Shown: positions 1-9,506, numbered from the stretch's first letter. The stretch: 59,525 nt of DNA from an uncultured Victivallales bacterium (GCA_934661375.1 CAKUJH010000021.1:1-59525); one strand, 5' to 3'. The notes: a model not told the origin generated them from the letters alone. Made by a program: numbers and translations.

Positions 1-78
1 TGTGATAAGTCCTCTCGTTTTGTTTTGTTTTCAGGGAAGGTTAATAAAGCAGTTCGGAGAACTTATCACATTTTTTTT
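1..78 (+). terminator. Inverted repeat followed by a T run at the window edge
   Basis: The arms TGTGATAAGT (1-10) and ACTTATCACA (60-69) are perfect inverted repeats, and eight T follow the right arm. On the plus strand this could terminate a gene lying before the window. The loop of about 49 bases is long for an intrinsic terminator, and no gene in the window uses it. The rest of 79-171 holds nothing I can recognise beyond the end of the minus-strand transporter gene. Confidence 0.35.
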
Positions 79-171
79 GCCAATTCAAGAGCCTCCTCGC
101 TCCGGAACCCTTTGCAATTTTACAGAAAATTCGTTACACAGACTCCTCCTGATGAGTTGCAGAGTTTTCTT

Positions 172-2469
172 TTACCGGACGATTTCATCTTTTTCCAGAA
201 CCTGTCCATTGTCATTGTTGTCGATCTTGCGATTTTCCAGGTCCCGGAACAGCTGTTTCAGATCCCGGATTCCTCCCCACATGAACCACACGGTGCTGAC
301 AACCGCAATCAATCCGGGGATAATCAGGCTGGTAAGGTAAAAGTACCAGCCCCACCACTCTTTTGGCCAGCGGAAGAAAAGATTGCAGACAAACACCGCG
401 GCGAATGCGATAATCAGTTTATAGACAAAGGAATACAGGAAAACACCCCAGGCAATGATTTTGTCGCCGCGGGTATATTCCGGAGTGATGCTCAGCAGAT
501 GAGACGTCAGAGTACGGAGATTCCAGGTCATTCTGACCAGTTGGGAAGATTCGGCATCGGCATACTTTCCGCGGTGCAGCAGCTTGTCCAGATCAAACGG
601 TCTGTAGGTCAGGTAAGAGCCGGCGATGTAAGTAACCAGAGCCAGAATCATGGAGAGAAAGAAGATCTCGTAGGAATTGAGCGGAAATTTATACGGATTT
701 ATCTCCCAGTGAATCCAGGGGTCGAATGGAGAACTGACCGCACTCAGAAAAATTCCGAGACTTTTATCCCATCCGTGCTGTTCAAGGAACGGATAAATGG
801 TTTTTGTCCAGCTGCGCTGTCCGATCAGTCCCAGCAGAGAAGTTCCGGAACCGAAAATGATGGAACACCATGCCCCCGTCAGGTTGCCGAACCGGGAATA
901 CAGCCCGAAAACCAGAACCGGTCCGGAGCCGGCAATCCAGAACGCGCTCATGATGGTGACAAACATGCTGATGTAATCCATGTTGCGGAAGAAAATCGCC
1001 ACGATAAAGAACAGCAGGACAACTCCAAGCGTGGTCAGCCGCAGCAGGAGCAGATGCGTTTTGGGATCCAGACGTTTTTTGCAGAAAAAGGTGTAGCAGG
1101 GCAGCACCATGTCCTGCACCAGAGCACTGGCAGAATTGAAAATGCGCGAGTCATCCGTGGAAATCAGCAGCATGACCAGCAGCAGACAGAAAATGCCCAG
1201 CAGTCCGACAGGAAAAATTTCCCGCAGAACCGAAGGGAGCATCATCTGCTGATAAGTGGTCCGGTATTCCTGGGTCATATGATGCGCTTCCGGAGTATCA
1301 CCAAGCGAGTTCTGAACGGTCTGCAGATAAACGGTATCCAGATTTTTCTGCTGGGAGAACGGCTGGTCAACTCCGGGCCGGTGAATCTGATCCGGTATGG
1401 CATGAATCCGGGTGATGACTTCCTGCTGCCGACCGGGTTCCTTCACCACTTTCCGGATGACTTTGGCGGAAAGTTCGCGGCGGATTTCATTATTGGTGAC
1501 TTTGAACGGGTTATCGGAATTTCTGGAGGCAAAGCGTTCGCCGTTCATGAATGCAATGGTCATGACCGCCAGAATCAGAACGAACATGGTGCTGATCGCG
1601 GTTCGCCATTGTCCGAGCACGCCCGCCATTTTCTGTTCATGCGGAGAACGTCCGGCGTTGGAAGTGTCATTGCCGAACCACGCCGCCCGGTTGAGTATGC
1701 TGGAAGTAATGGTAACGACCAGAGCAAAGAGATTGAAATCGCGGAGCTGGGAAATATCGTACGGGTCCAGAAAACTCTGTTCCGGAACGCGGTCGCCGAG
1801 TACGGTGACAATATCAATATTCCATGAAAATTTCAGCAGAATGAAGCCGATGACAATCACGAAAATCGGGAAACTGAGGATGCCCTGAATGGAATCGGTA
1901 ATCAGCAGCGAAATGCGTCCGGACGGCCAGATCAGAACAGTTGCAAGTGTAAGGCAGAGAGCCACAATGATGACATAACAGGGCATTCCGATGCCGCAAA
2001 TCATGACTTCATGAGGCAGTTTCAGGTAATAAATGAAAAAATTGGCGGCGATAGCAGGGCTGATGGCGTTGGTGATCATTTCCGCAGATGTGGCAATAAA
2101 AGCGGTAACCAGACGAAACAGCTTGCTTCCGTAACGCAGTTCGAGAAACTGTCCGCGCGACAGACAGCGGGTTTCCCGCCAGCGGTAGGTGCAGTAGCCG
2201 GTGAGAGCGATCACCATGCTGATCGGCATGAGGATGTTCTGCCAGAAACCTACGGCATACCCGGTCTGATAACCGGATTCGGTTCCGGCAACCAGAGAAA
2301 TGACAGACAATCCCGCCATCAGATCACCAACCGCCATAGCGTATCTTCCGGCGACACGTCCTGCCGCCATGTAATCGGTAACGCTTCGCGCATAACGGCG
2401 GGAATAAATGGCAATGCCTACAATGAAAATCAACGGCACAATGACAATCAGCCAGTCGATCCAGCTCAT
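172..2469 (-). CDS. Sodium:solute symporter (SSS family), 765 aa
   Basis: A polytopic membrane protein of the SSS (SGLT/PutP) family that would couple sodium uptake to import of a sugar or glycan breakdown product. The N-terminus has the usual first helix (WLIVIVPLIFIVGIAIYSRR), then the glycine-rich GDLMAGLSVISLVAGTESGY stretch typical of the second helix. At 765 residues it is far longer than the family's usual 450-550: a hydrophilic insertion of roughly 90 residues (about 315-405) interrupts the middle, and the C-terminus carries extra helices and a charged tail. The ATG is preceded by AAGGAG. It is the last gene of the minus-strand operon, 78 bases after the oxidoreductase, so its substrate is probably the product of the upstream glycosidases. 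The transported sugar cannot be read from the sequence. Confidence 0.9.
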   Translation of the reverse strand: MSWIDWLIVIVPLIFIVGIAIYSRRYARSVTDYMAAGRVAGRYAMAVGDLMAGLSVISLVAGTESGYQTGYAVGFWQNILMPISMVIALTGYCTYRWRETRCLSRGQFLELRYGSKLFRLVTAFIATSAEMITNAISPAIAANFFIYYLKLPHEVMICGIGMPCYVIIVALCLTLATVLIWPSGRISLLITDSIQGILSFPIFVIVIGFILLKFSWNIDIVTVLGDRVPEQSFLDPYDISQLRDFNLFALVVTITSSILNRAAWFGNDTSNAGRSPHEQKMAGVLGQWRTAISTMFVLILAVMTIAFMNGERFASRNSDNPFKVTNNEIRRELSAKVIRKVVKEPGRQQEVITRIHAIPDQIHRPGVDQPFSQQKNLDTVYLQTVQNSLGDTPEAHHMTQEYRTTYQQMMLPSVLREIFPVGLLGIFCLLLVMLLISTDDSRIFNSASALVQDMVLPCYTFFCKKRLDPKTHLLLLRLTTLGVVLLFFIVAIFFRNMDYISMFVTIMSAFWIAGSGPVLVFGLYSRFGNLTGAWCSIIFGSGTSLLGLIGQRSWTKTIYPFLEQHGWDKSLGIFLSAVSSPFDPWIHWEINPYKFPLNSYEIFFLSMILALVTYIAGSYLTYRPFDLDKLLHRGKYADAESSQLVRMTWNLRTLTSHLLSITPEYTRGDKIIAWGVFLYSFVYKLIIAFAAVFVCNLFFRWPKEWWGWYFYLTSLIIPGLIAVVSTVWFMWGGIRDLKQLFRDLENRKIDNNDNGQVLEKDEIVR

Positions 2470-2547
2470 TTGTACTCCTTGAAATCTGTATGGTTGAAAT
2501 GAAAACCTGACTGCGAGGGCAAGCCGTTGCAGTCAGGACGGGTTGAT

Positions 2548-3639
2548 TTACTTTCCGAACTCATCCGGATGAATCCGGAATGCCGGGTTCTGCTGTTTGA
2601 CCATAGCCGCTACCCGAACGACTTCAAAAGCCTCTTCCGGCAGAATAGGATAGGGTTTTCCTTCCCGGATGCTCAGATAAAGCAGCTGGTAGATCACGTT
2701 CACATTGAATCCGTTTGCCGGTTCCGTCATGATGGTTTTCCGAATCCATTCCGGCTCAATGCTGCCTCCGAAATTTCCGTTCATGGGCGGCGTTTCCGCA
2801 TGGGCGGGGGTGGTCGGAATTTTCATCCGGGGATTCAGATATTTAAGTTTGATGTCCTGTTCATCTTCGCTGACCAGAGAGCCGCGGGTTCCGTAGACGG
2901 CATAAACCGGCGACGGCAGTGCAACTCCGCCGGAGATTTCGATATCGACGATACGGTTGTTTTCGCCCTGAAGAATGATCTTGAGATGATCTTCGGCATC
3001 GCCGAGGGCGGCAATTCTGCGAAGCTGACTCCATACCGATTTCAGCGGTGATTCGAGAAAACGAAGTCCCTGGTCCAGCAGATGCGGTCCCCAGTTGTTG
3101 AGCTGACCGCCGCCGCAATCCAGCAGCGTCTGCCAGTCATCGCGGAATTCGAAGCAGTGACGGCAGAGTTTCAGTTCGTATATTTCGCCGAGGATGCCGC
3201 TGTGCATGATTTCCAGTACATGATTGAAGCAGGCTTCGAAACGGCGGTTGTGCCGGAAAAAGAGTTTGCCCGGATATTTTTTCACGGCGTCTTCCAGTTT
3301 TTTCACTCCTTCAACCGTGAGTGCAATGGGCTTTTCCAGAAAAACCATTTTTCCGGCAGCGAGAGCCCGGAGTGCGTAGTCCACATGCTGAGGAGACCGG
3401 ACCGCGACCGCGATTAATTCAATGCGCGGATCGGCAAGAAATGCCGCGCCGTCCTGCCAGACGTCGGCATCGGGATAACGTTCCTTGAAAAGTTTCAGCC
3501 GGTCGGCTTCGATATCGCAGCCGGCGACGATTTGGAATTTATCGGGAAATTGCCCGAGTTCCTGGCAATGCATACCCCAGCCGGCGCGGCCGAGTCCCCA
3601 GATTCCGACCTGGATCGGTTTTACAGTGTTTCCTTTCAT
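2548..3639 (-). CDS. Gfo/Idh/MocA family NAD(P)-dependent oxidoreductase, 363 aa
   Basis: A Rossmann-fold sugar or inositol dehydrogenase. The dinucleotide-binding glycine motif GIWGLGRAG sits at residues 12-20 and the family's EKP signature (catalytic Lys) at 102-104, followed by the usual C-terminal alpha/beta substrate domain. No signal peptide, so cytoplasmic. It lies 29 bases after the TIM-barrel isomerase/epimerase gene. That pairing is seen in oxidative sugar pathways such as inositol catabolism and 3-keto-glycoside cleavage, where a Gfo/Idh/MocA enzyme oxidises a hydroxyl and a TIM-barrel enzyme does the next isomerisation or elimination. Which one applies here is inference; the exact substrate is unknown. 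Confidence 0.88.
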   Translation of the reverse strand: MKGNTVKPIQVGIWGLGRAGWGMHCQELGQFPDKFQIVAGCDIEADRLKLFKERYPDADVWQDGAAFLADPRIELIAVAVRSPQHVDYALRALAAGKMVFLEKPIALTVEGVKKLEDAVKKYPGKLFFRHNRRFEACFNHVLEIMHSGILGEIYELKLCRHCFEFRDDWQTLLDCGGGQLNNWGPHLLDQGLRFLESPLKSVWSQLRRIAALGDAEDHLKIILQGENNRIVDIEISGGVALPSPVYAVYGTRGSLVSEDEQDIKLKYLNPRMKIPTTPAHAETPPMNGNFGGSIEPEWIRKTIMTEPANGFNVNVIYQLLYLSIREGKPYPILPEEAFEVVRVAAMVKQQNPAFRIHPDEFGK

Positions 3640-3668
3640 TTCATGATTCCTTTTTCAGTTGTATTCTG

Positions 3669-4430
3669 TCAGCAGAAAATTTGTTTGAGAGCATCGAGAC
3701 TGATTTTCAGATCCGTGAGAGGCTCGCGCAGATGGGTGTCATGTTCAATGAACACCCAGCGGTCGTAGCCGAGTTTTTTCAACATCCGTGCGGCTTCGAG
3801 CCAGGGAACCTGGCAGTTGCCTGCGCCCAGTTCACAGAAGCGCAGACGCTCCGGCCATTGATCCAGACCGATTGCAGCATCTTTGATGAACACGTCCTTG
3901 AAGTGAACGGCGGCAATGCGGCCGATATATTTTTCAATCGTTCCGATGATGTCGCCGCCGGCACCGTGCAGATGACCGATGTCCAGAAGCAGCCAGGCGC
4001 CGGGAACTTCAGCCATGAACCGGTCGAGTTCCTCCTGATCCTGAATGCGCAGTCCCAGATGATTGTGCAGAGCGGCTTTCACTCCGGCACGTCCGGCAGC
4101 CTGCACAAAACGGTTGGCGCGGCGGATGAAAACATCCATATCCACTTTGGTTCGCAGGTCTTCCCCCGGGGTGAGCCAGACATATTCCTTGCCCAGTGCG
4201 GCGGTGAATGCGTTTGACTGCTCAATGCCTGCACTGCTGAGGCAGGTCGCAAAATCCATGCCGAGCCGTTTGTAAAGAGCGGCACGGTACAGGGCATCGG
4301 CGGCATCGCCGCATTCGAGTCTTTCCGTTCCGTTGAACCCGATGCTTTTGAGTTCTTCCAGACGCATCTGGATGTCATAGCATCCGCCGTCCCATACATT
4401 CAATCCGTAATCGGCAACTCCGAATTTCAT
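3669..4430 (-). CDS. Sugar phosphate isomerase/epimerase-like TIM barrel, 253 aa
   Basis: A xylose-isomerase-like TIM barrel (AP endonuclease family 2 fold). Visible metal-site segments are HNHLGLR, LLLDIGHLHGAGG, VHFKDV and FIEHDTHL, which match the Glu/Asp/His ligands of IolE/IolI, hydroxypyruvate isomerase and 3-keto-sugar enzymes. Length is normal (250-300). No signal peptide. It sits between a six-hairpin glycosidase-like gene and the Gfo/Idh/MocA gene with gaps of 24 and 29 bases, so it is almost certainly co-transcribed with both. The start has AAAGGAT about 11 bases upstream. Reaction and substrate cannot be assigned; 3-keto-glycoside metabolism is a reasonable guess from the context. 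Confidence 0.82.
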   Translation of the reverse strand: MKFGVADYGLNVWDGGCYDIQMRLEELKSIGFNGTERLECGDAADALYRAALYKRLGMDFATCLSSAGIEQSNAFTAALGKEYVWLTPGEDLRTKVDMDVFIRRANRFVQAAGRAGVKAALHNHLGLRIQDQEELDRFMAEVPGAWLLLDIGHLHGAGGDIIGTIEKYIGRIAAVHFKDVFIKDAAIGLDQWPERLRFCELGAGNCQVPWLEAARMLKKLGYDRWVFIEHDTHLREPLTDLKISLDALKQIFC

Positions 4431-4454
4431 CCTGTTTCATCCTTTCTGTCAAAA

Positions 4455-6221
4455 TCAGCGGTATGCTTCGCAAACAGCCTGCAGCAGAACACCTTCCGCT
4501 GTGCAGAACCACGGGTTGTTGCCCAGTTCGAATATTTCAAAGGTTTCGGCAAAATACCCGGTATCCTCCGACATCTGCTGAACAGTAAGCTGTGCTTTTT
4601 CAATTTGACCGAGACGCCGCAGGGTAATGGCTTTCCATCCGGCGTACCAGGTGCAGATGGATTTGCCGACAGGATACATGTTTCCGGCAGTGCTTTCCGT
4701 GGCGCAGAAATCATTGAGACACCGCAGCTGCTTCGGGTCGTCGACGGGCAGATTGGCAAAGGGGAAAGTGCCGCTGAGCAGACCGATGCTCTTTTCTTCG
4801 CAGCCGGGATACGGCAGATAAGCGCGATCATCCTGCGGCAGGGATTCTGTCAGTTTTCCGGCGAGGAAACTCCATTTTTTCTGCAATTCCGGATCGGCAT
4901 CCAGCAGCCGGGCGGCTTCGGCGGCGATCCGGAAGGTGGCAATGACGCCGCAGCTGGTCATGAACGCGTTTTCACGGGCTGCGCCCAGCCGTTCCAGGTC
5001 GGTACATTTCCCGACGACATAGCGTCCGCTTTCTTTGTCTTCAACCGAGAATATGCGGTAGAATTCAGCACAGCCGCGAATCAGCGGATAAGCTGTTTCC
5101 CGGAGAAAGTCCAGATCCTGACCGTTCAGCGCACAGTTCCACGCGCCGACCGTGATGGTTGCCATGTGGAAAATGTGATCCGCCCAGAAGCCGTTGGCTG
5201 CACATTCAATTCCTGATTTCTCTATGGTCTGCCAGTGACAGCGTGCCGCCCCGCAGTCTTTATTGAAATAGGAAAAGGCACGGTATTTGTACTTATCAAG
5301 CTGGGAAAAACGATAGCGGGGGACACGGCGCGCCAGTTCCAGATGTCCGGCGGCAAGCAGTCCTTCCATGGCGAAAAACTCATCGAAGGCGAAATAGCGT
5401 CCTTCCCAGTGATCCGCAAAAATTCCAACGGGAATGGACCACTTGGTGGTGGAAATCCGCAGATGATACTCCGCGACTCTGGCGGCTTGCAGAACCCGTT
5501 CCGGCAGTTTGTCCGCCGGCAGCGTGGATTCCTGCCAGAACGCTGCCCAGGCAGCGCGGTTCGAGTTTTCCACTTCTTCAAAGGAATGGGTACGGGCGTA
5601 AAACTCCGCCTCTTCATCGAATGCCAGATAAAACACCGCCGAGGTTTTCGCGGCGGAAAGAGTGATGCCTTCTGGTCCTTGAACGGCGGCAACTTCCGGA
5701 TCCGGAGAGAAGAACGCAATGGAGCCGCGTATGCCTTCCCAGGTCATGACTTCGTAACCCAGTTTGGTGTCCGATACAGGCTGTACCCGCGTCAGCTTCG
5801 GTCCGAAGGAATACCGCATACGCAGCGGCTGCCGACCGTTCGTCTCCTTGCGGATGATGACCAGATTGTGCTGAAGATGACAGCTGACATACGAACGGAC
5901 CACAGTTCCATCGGTGTAACGGCATTCCGTTTCCGTGGCACTGCCGCCGATGTCCAGGGTCTGACTCCATTCCGCTGCCTCGACAGATTGGTCAAATAAC
6001 TGTTCAAAGAATCCGAACGGGACCAGTCCCCAGCCGTTTTCGGCGGAATCATAACGGTACCCGGCACGCCAGATGCCGCTGGAAATGTGATCTTCGCAAT
6101 ACTTTTTCGGGGTCGTTCCTCCCTGATAGTCGACCAGCATGGACAGTTCGCCGTTGCCGAGCGCCGGCGGACAATATCTTCCGGGACGGGACAAATTTTT
6201 GCTGTGACAGGTGATTTTCAT
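4455..6221 (-). CDS. Six-hairpin glycosidase-like protein, 588 aa, cytoplasmic
   Basis: I recognise an N-terminal beta-rich domain (about 1-230) followed by a helical region that looks like an (alpha/alpha)6 barrel, as in the six-hairpin glycosidase superfamily (GH15/37/63/65/78/95 clan-type folds). Segments such as GIFADHWEGRYFAFDEFFAM and the regular helical repeats after residue 240 support this. There is no signal peptide, so the enzyme would act on imported oligosaccharide. AAAGG precedes the ATG by about seven bases. It is followed closely by the TIM-barrel and oxidoreductase genes. I cannot place it in a numbered GH family or name the catalytic acids with confidence. Confidence 0.7.
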   Translation of the reverse strand: MKITCHSKNLSRPGRYCPPALGNGELSMLVDYQGGTTPKKYCEDHISSGIWRAGYRYDSAENGWGLVPFGFFEQLFDQSVEAAEWSQTLDIGGSATETECRYTDGTVVRSYVSCHLQHNLVIIRKETNGRQPLRMRYSFGPKLTRVQPVSDTKLGYEVMTWEGIRGSIAFFSPDPEVAAVQGPEGITLSAAKTSAVFYLAFDEEAEFYARTHSFEEVENSNRAAWAAFWQESTLPADKLPERVLQAARVAEYHLRISTTKWSIPVGIFADHWEGRYFAFDEFFAMEGLLAAGHLELARRVPRYRFSQLDKYKYRAFSYFNKDCGAARCHWQTIEKSGIECAANGFWADHIFHMATITVGAWNCALNGQDLDFLRETAYPLIRGCAEFYRIFSVEDKESGRYVVGKCTDLERLGAARENAFMTSCGVIATFRIAAEAARLLDADPELQKKWSFLAGKLTESLPQDDRAYLPYPGCEEKSIGLLSGTFPFANLPVDDPKQLRCLNDFCATESTAGNMYPVGKSICTWYAGWKAITLRRLGQIEKAQLTVQQMSEDTGYFAETFEIFELGNNPWFCTAEGVLLQAVCEAYR

Positions 6222-6314
6222 AAAAAGCCTTTCTTTATGTTTTCTGATTCCGGCAGCACTCGTCCTGACCGTTTCAGCATTGAAGCAGTCTGGAGTGCCG
6301 GCGGAAAAATTCTC

Positions 6315-8549
6315 TTATTCTGTGATCAGTTCAAAATACGGAGTGGGTCCCTGCGGCAGTTTTGCCGTATCAATTTCAAATTCGAGGGTGTCTGCATTTC
6401 GGGAAAATGTCAGCGGACTCCGGCGAATCCCGTTGATACTCAACGGATAAAGCCGGACGGATGCCGAACGGGGAATGGACAGCCGGCAGCGGATGATTCC
6501 GGTTTCCAGACGAACGGGCAGTGAACCGGCGTCCAGCAGTTTTGAACCGTCGGCGGACAACCGCAGTCCAGTGCTGGCAGACATTGTATTGAAGATGAAC
6601 AGCATCCGGGAGCATTCCCGCAGCGGCTTGCCGTCCAGCGAAGTCAGCGCGACCGTTCCGGGGGCAGTGTTCCGGCAGACGGTCAGCACGTTGAGCTTCT
6701 GTTCGGAGTCGTCTGCCGGCCGGGCGATGCCTTCGGTCCGCGAAGTGATGACGCTTAAACTTTTTTTCTGTCCGTTGAGCGTGATTTCGCCCGTGTCGCT
6801 CTGGTAAATCATTCCGGCGGGATTTGTCGGATTCTCATCGGACAGGATGCCGCTGTTTTTCAGCTTTGTCAGTTCTTTGCAGATCAGACTGATGCTGCGG
6901 TCGGAATCCACAGCTGCTGACCAGTCGAAACTTTGTATGGCTGTGCCTTCGGCTGCGGGGATGACCAGATCGGCTTTCACGGACGGAAAAGCCGGTTCCG
7001 GAACGGCAGCCGCAAGACCGCAGACCAATGCCAGCAGAGACTGCTGCATGTTGACGCAGCGCTGTCCGCCGGTGAGATCTTTCTCCGGTTTGAGCAGCAG
7101 ATCCACCCGGTGCCGGGATTGGGAAACGTCGCCGCGTCCGAAGAGCAGCATGGACAGGATCTCATTGGCGCGCATGGTCGGCAGCGAGACGATGGAAAAA
7201 CAATCCGGTGCGCCCTGGAAATTTTTTCTGACCTGATCGGCATGGGCGGTAAGCCCTGTGAATCCCTGAAGAGCGGAATAGGCGGGGAACAGCAGACCGG
7301 CTTCGTAAACATACGGATTCCAGTAACAGTGATTGTATTCGCCGACGAACAGGGGGCGTCCGGCAATCCGGGTGGTTGCCAGTGAACGCCAGTAACCCGC
7401 CAGCGTTTCGATGGAACTGTTCTGCGCAACTTTGCTGCCCGGCCGCATCCAGCGGGTCGGATGATGAAAATAGGTGTTCATGGCGGAGATTTCCACAGTC
7501 TTTTCCCGCAGCCGCGTGAAATTCATGGACGGCCGGAAATTGAAATTGGTCACCGGTGTCCGGCAGCCCGTGGAACGGACCGTTTTTTCAAAATGCCGGA
7601 AGGTTTTCTCGCCGCATTTCATGGTGTATTCCTCCCAGTCGGAAGCTGCGGCGCCCCGCGGCGGATTGCCGACGCCCAGACCGTGGCTGAAATCTCTGAT
7701 TTCACGTCCCCAGACGCCGGAAAGAGCTTCGGACGTATGGTATTTTTCTTTCAGAAAACGTTTGAACCCGTTGAGAATGTAGGTCTTCCCTTTTGCGGAG
7801 ATCCGGTTGGCGATGAATACTTCGTTCAGGCAGATTTCCTGTTCGTTATAGAATTCGAAGGCAAGAAATACGGGGTCGTCTTTCCATGCCAGTCCCGTAT
7901 AGGGATTGACATGGTTCAGCAGATTCCGCACGGTTTTGTCCCATTGTGCGAGAGCTTCCGGTTCTCCGTAGAAAGTGCGGCATTTGAAGTCGGTGCGCTG
8001 TCCCATGCCCTGTTTCCAGAGCGGAAACCCGAACTGGTAGCTGACCAGCGTTCCGTAGATATGAATATCACGCCGGCGCAGTGCATGAATCCAGTAATCC
8101 GCCATATCCAGCATTTCCGGATTGGGCATCTGGGGCTCCGCTGTGCCGTGGAACGGCTGCGAATCCAGCCAGCAGTTGGTACGGATATAATCATATCCCT
8201 GAACCCGGAACTGCTCGGCGTAATCTTCCAGTTCCTTTTTCCATTGTTCTGCGGGAAGTTTGCGCAGCTTCTGAAGATCCGGACCGCAGTTCGCGCCCAG
8301 CAGACGCACCGGTTTTTCCGGCCGGTTTTCGAAAAACGCCCCGCCTTTTCCGTCCGGGAGCAGCCGTCCGCATTCATCGACCGGATAGCGGGGTCTGATG
8401 CCGGAAAAATCCAGCGCGGACCCCGGAACAATCACCGGACTCGGAAAATCCGCGACTTTCCAGCGGGGCTCCGTAAAGGTTTTATCGGCAGCGGCGGCTG
8501 TCAGAATGACGCTGAACGCCAGAAGAAATGATTTCTGTATGATACTCAT
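6315..8549 (-). CDS. Secreted clan GH-A-like glycoside hydrolase, 744 aa
   Basis: A signal peptide covers residues 1-21 (hydrophobic core LLAFSVILTAAA, likely cut before DK). The body resembles a GH5/GH2-type TIM barrel: LAFEFYNEQEI places the putative acid/base Glu at about 236 (Asn-Glu pair on strand 4) and PLFVGEYNHCYW places the putative nucleophile Glu at about 404 (strand 7). A beta-rich C-terminal region of about 200 residues follows. It would act in the periplasm or outside the cell on a plant-type polysaccharide. It comes 24 bases after the pseudopilin gene and 93 bases before the next gene. The start has only a weak Shine-Dalgarno match. The family number is not assigned. Confidence 0.75.
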   Translation of the reverse strand: MSIIQKSFLLAFSVILTAAAADKTFTEPRWKVADFPSPVIVPGSALDFSGIRPRYPVDECGRLLPDGKGGAFFENRPEKPVRLLGANCGPDLQKLRKLPAEQWKKELEDYAEQFRVQGYDYIRTNCWLDSQPFHGTAEPQMPNPEMLDMADYWIHALRRRDIHIYGTLVSYQFGFPLWKQGMGQRTDFKCRTFYGEPEALAQWDKTVRNLLNHVNPYTGLAWKDDPVFLAFEFYNEQEICLNEVFIANRISAKGKTYILNGFKRFLKEKYHTSEALSGVWGREIRDFSHGLGVGNPPRGAAASDWEEYTMKCGEKTFRHFEKTVRSTGCRTPVTNFNFRPSMNFTRLREKTVEISAMNTYFHHPTRWMRPGSKVAQNSSIETLAGYWRSLATTRIAGRPLFVGEYNHCYWNPYVYEAGLLFPAYSALQGFTGLTAHADQVRKNFQGAPDCFSIVSLPTMRANEILSMLLFGRGDVSQSRHRVDLLLKPEKDLTGGQRCVNMQQSLLALVCGLAAAVPEPAFPSVKADLVIPAAEGTAIQSFDWSAAVDSDRSISLICKELTKLKNSGILSDENPTNPAGMIYQSDTGEITLNGQKKSLSVITSRTEGIARPADDSEQKLNVLTVCRNTAPGTVALTSLDGKPLRECSRMLFIFNTMSASTGLRLSADGSKLLDAGSLPVRLETGIIRCRLSIPRSASVRLYPLSINGIRRSPLTFSRNADTLEFEIDTAKLPQGPTPYFELITE

Positions 8550-8573
8550 GTCAGTAGTGCTTTCATTGAAGAC

Positions 8574-9356
8574 TCAGTAGGCAAACCAGGCGAGCCCGAA
8601 GCGGTTGTGAACCCATTTGGTGTAACAGCGCCGGTCAATTTCTCTGGCGGTCATTCCCTCGGAATGACCGTCGGGAAATGTGATGTTGCAGACATTTCCA
8701 TGCCGGGTGACCCAGGCGGAATCGCTGCGTGCCGGGGCTGCCTCTATCTGATAGTTCTGGTTTGCGCTGAACCCGGATTGAAGCCGTAAACTGTCTCCGT
8801 ACAGAATGGTGTCTGTCAGCTGCGGCTTCGGGTAATAAGTATGGATGTCTTTTTTCAGGCTGGAGAGTTTCTGATGTGCCCAGATGTTGTCATCTCCGGA
8901 CAGTCTGCGGTTCATTCCGTAGACTTGCGCGGTGCTTGAACCGCCGGGAATGGCGGCAGCGGATGGACAGGAAAACACTTTGAACGGTCCGGTTCCGGCA
9001 CCTTTGAGATTATTGAGTTCGCTGTTGGTCATTTTTGTGCCGGAATAATTGGCAGCCAGCAGTTTTGCCCAGCTGCGATAGTAATCATAAGTGTACCCGT
9101 AAGTGTTTTTTTTGCTGTATGCAGGTGCGGGCAGGAAATCATTGTAGTCCAGTGTGTATTGTGCCGTATATTGACCGGACTGTTTGAGATTTCCGAGACA
9201 GGAAATGGCTTTTGCCTTTTCCCGTGCCGAGTTCAATGCCGGCAGCAGCATTCCCGCCAGAATTGCGATGATCGCAATAACGACGAGGAGTTCTATAAGA
9301 GTAAACGGATCCATCGTTTGTCTGGATTGGAGACGGAAAGAATGCTTTTTATTCAT
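8574..9356 (-). CDS. Pseudopilin-like protein with H-X9-DG motif, 260 aa
   Basis: The N-terminus has the type IV pilin/type II secretion pseudopilin signature: a basic leader, then FTLIELLVVIAIIAILAGML with Glu at +5 relative to the Phe, and a hydrophobic helix. The residue before Phe is Pro, not the Gly normally needed by prepilin peptidase. The C-terminal part contains His, nine residues, then Asp-Gly (from RHGNV to FPDGH), the H-X9-DG feature of a large Lentisphaerota/Planctomycetota family. An in-frame ATG 33 bases upstream exists, but only the ATG at 9356 has AAAGGA at a proper distance. It is the first gene of the glycan operon, which argues for a role in binding or presenting the polysaccharide rather than in pilus structure. 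That role is inference. Confidence 0.88.
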   Translation of the reverse strand: MNKKHSFRLQSRQTMDPFTLIELLVVIAIIAILAGMLLPALNSAREKAKAISCLGNLKQSGQYTAQYTLDYNDFLPAPAYSKKNTYGYTYDYYRSWAKLLAANYSGTKMTNSELNNLKGAGTGPFKVFSCPSAAAIPGGSSTAQVYGMNRRLSGDDNIWAHQKLSSLKKDIHTYYPKPQLTDTILYGDSLRLQSGFSANQNYQIEAAPARSDSAWVTRHGNVCNITFPDGHSEGMTAREIDRRCYTKWVHNRFGLAWFAY

Positions 9357-9506
9357 ACTTTTTCCTTTTGTTGTCGGTTTATCTTTCATGCCTGAGAATC
9401 AGCGGAGCAGCACACAGTGTTTTCTTTTTACCTCCATCGGTTGTTCCTTTGTTTTTTGTCCATCGGCGGCAGCCGGAAAACTGCCGGACATTGACTTGAT
9501 GCTTAT

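Noticed and set aside
25..1827. 600-codon open frame on the plus strand opposite the SSS transporter
   Set aside because: Low-complexity Gln/Arg/Asn-rich translation typical of the antisense of a GC-biased gene; the minus-strand protein has clear membrane helices and family motifs.
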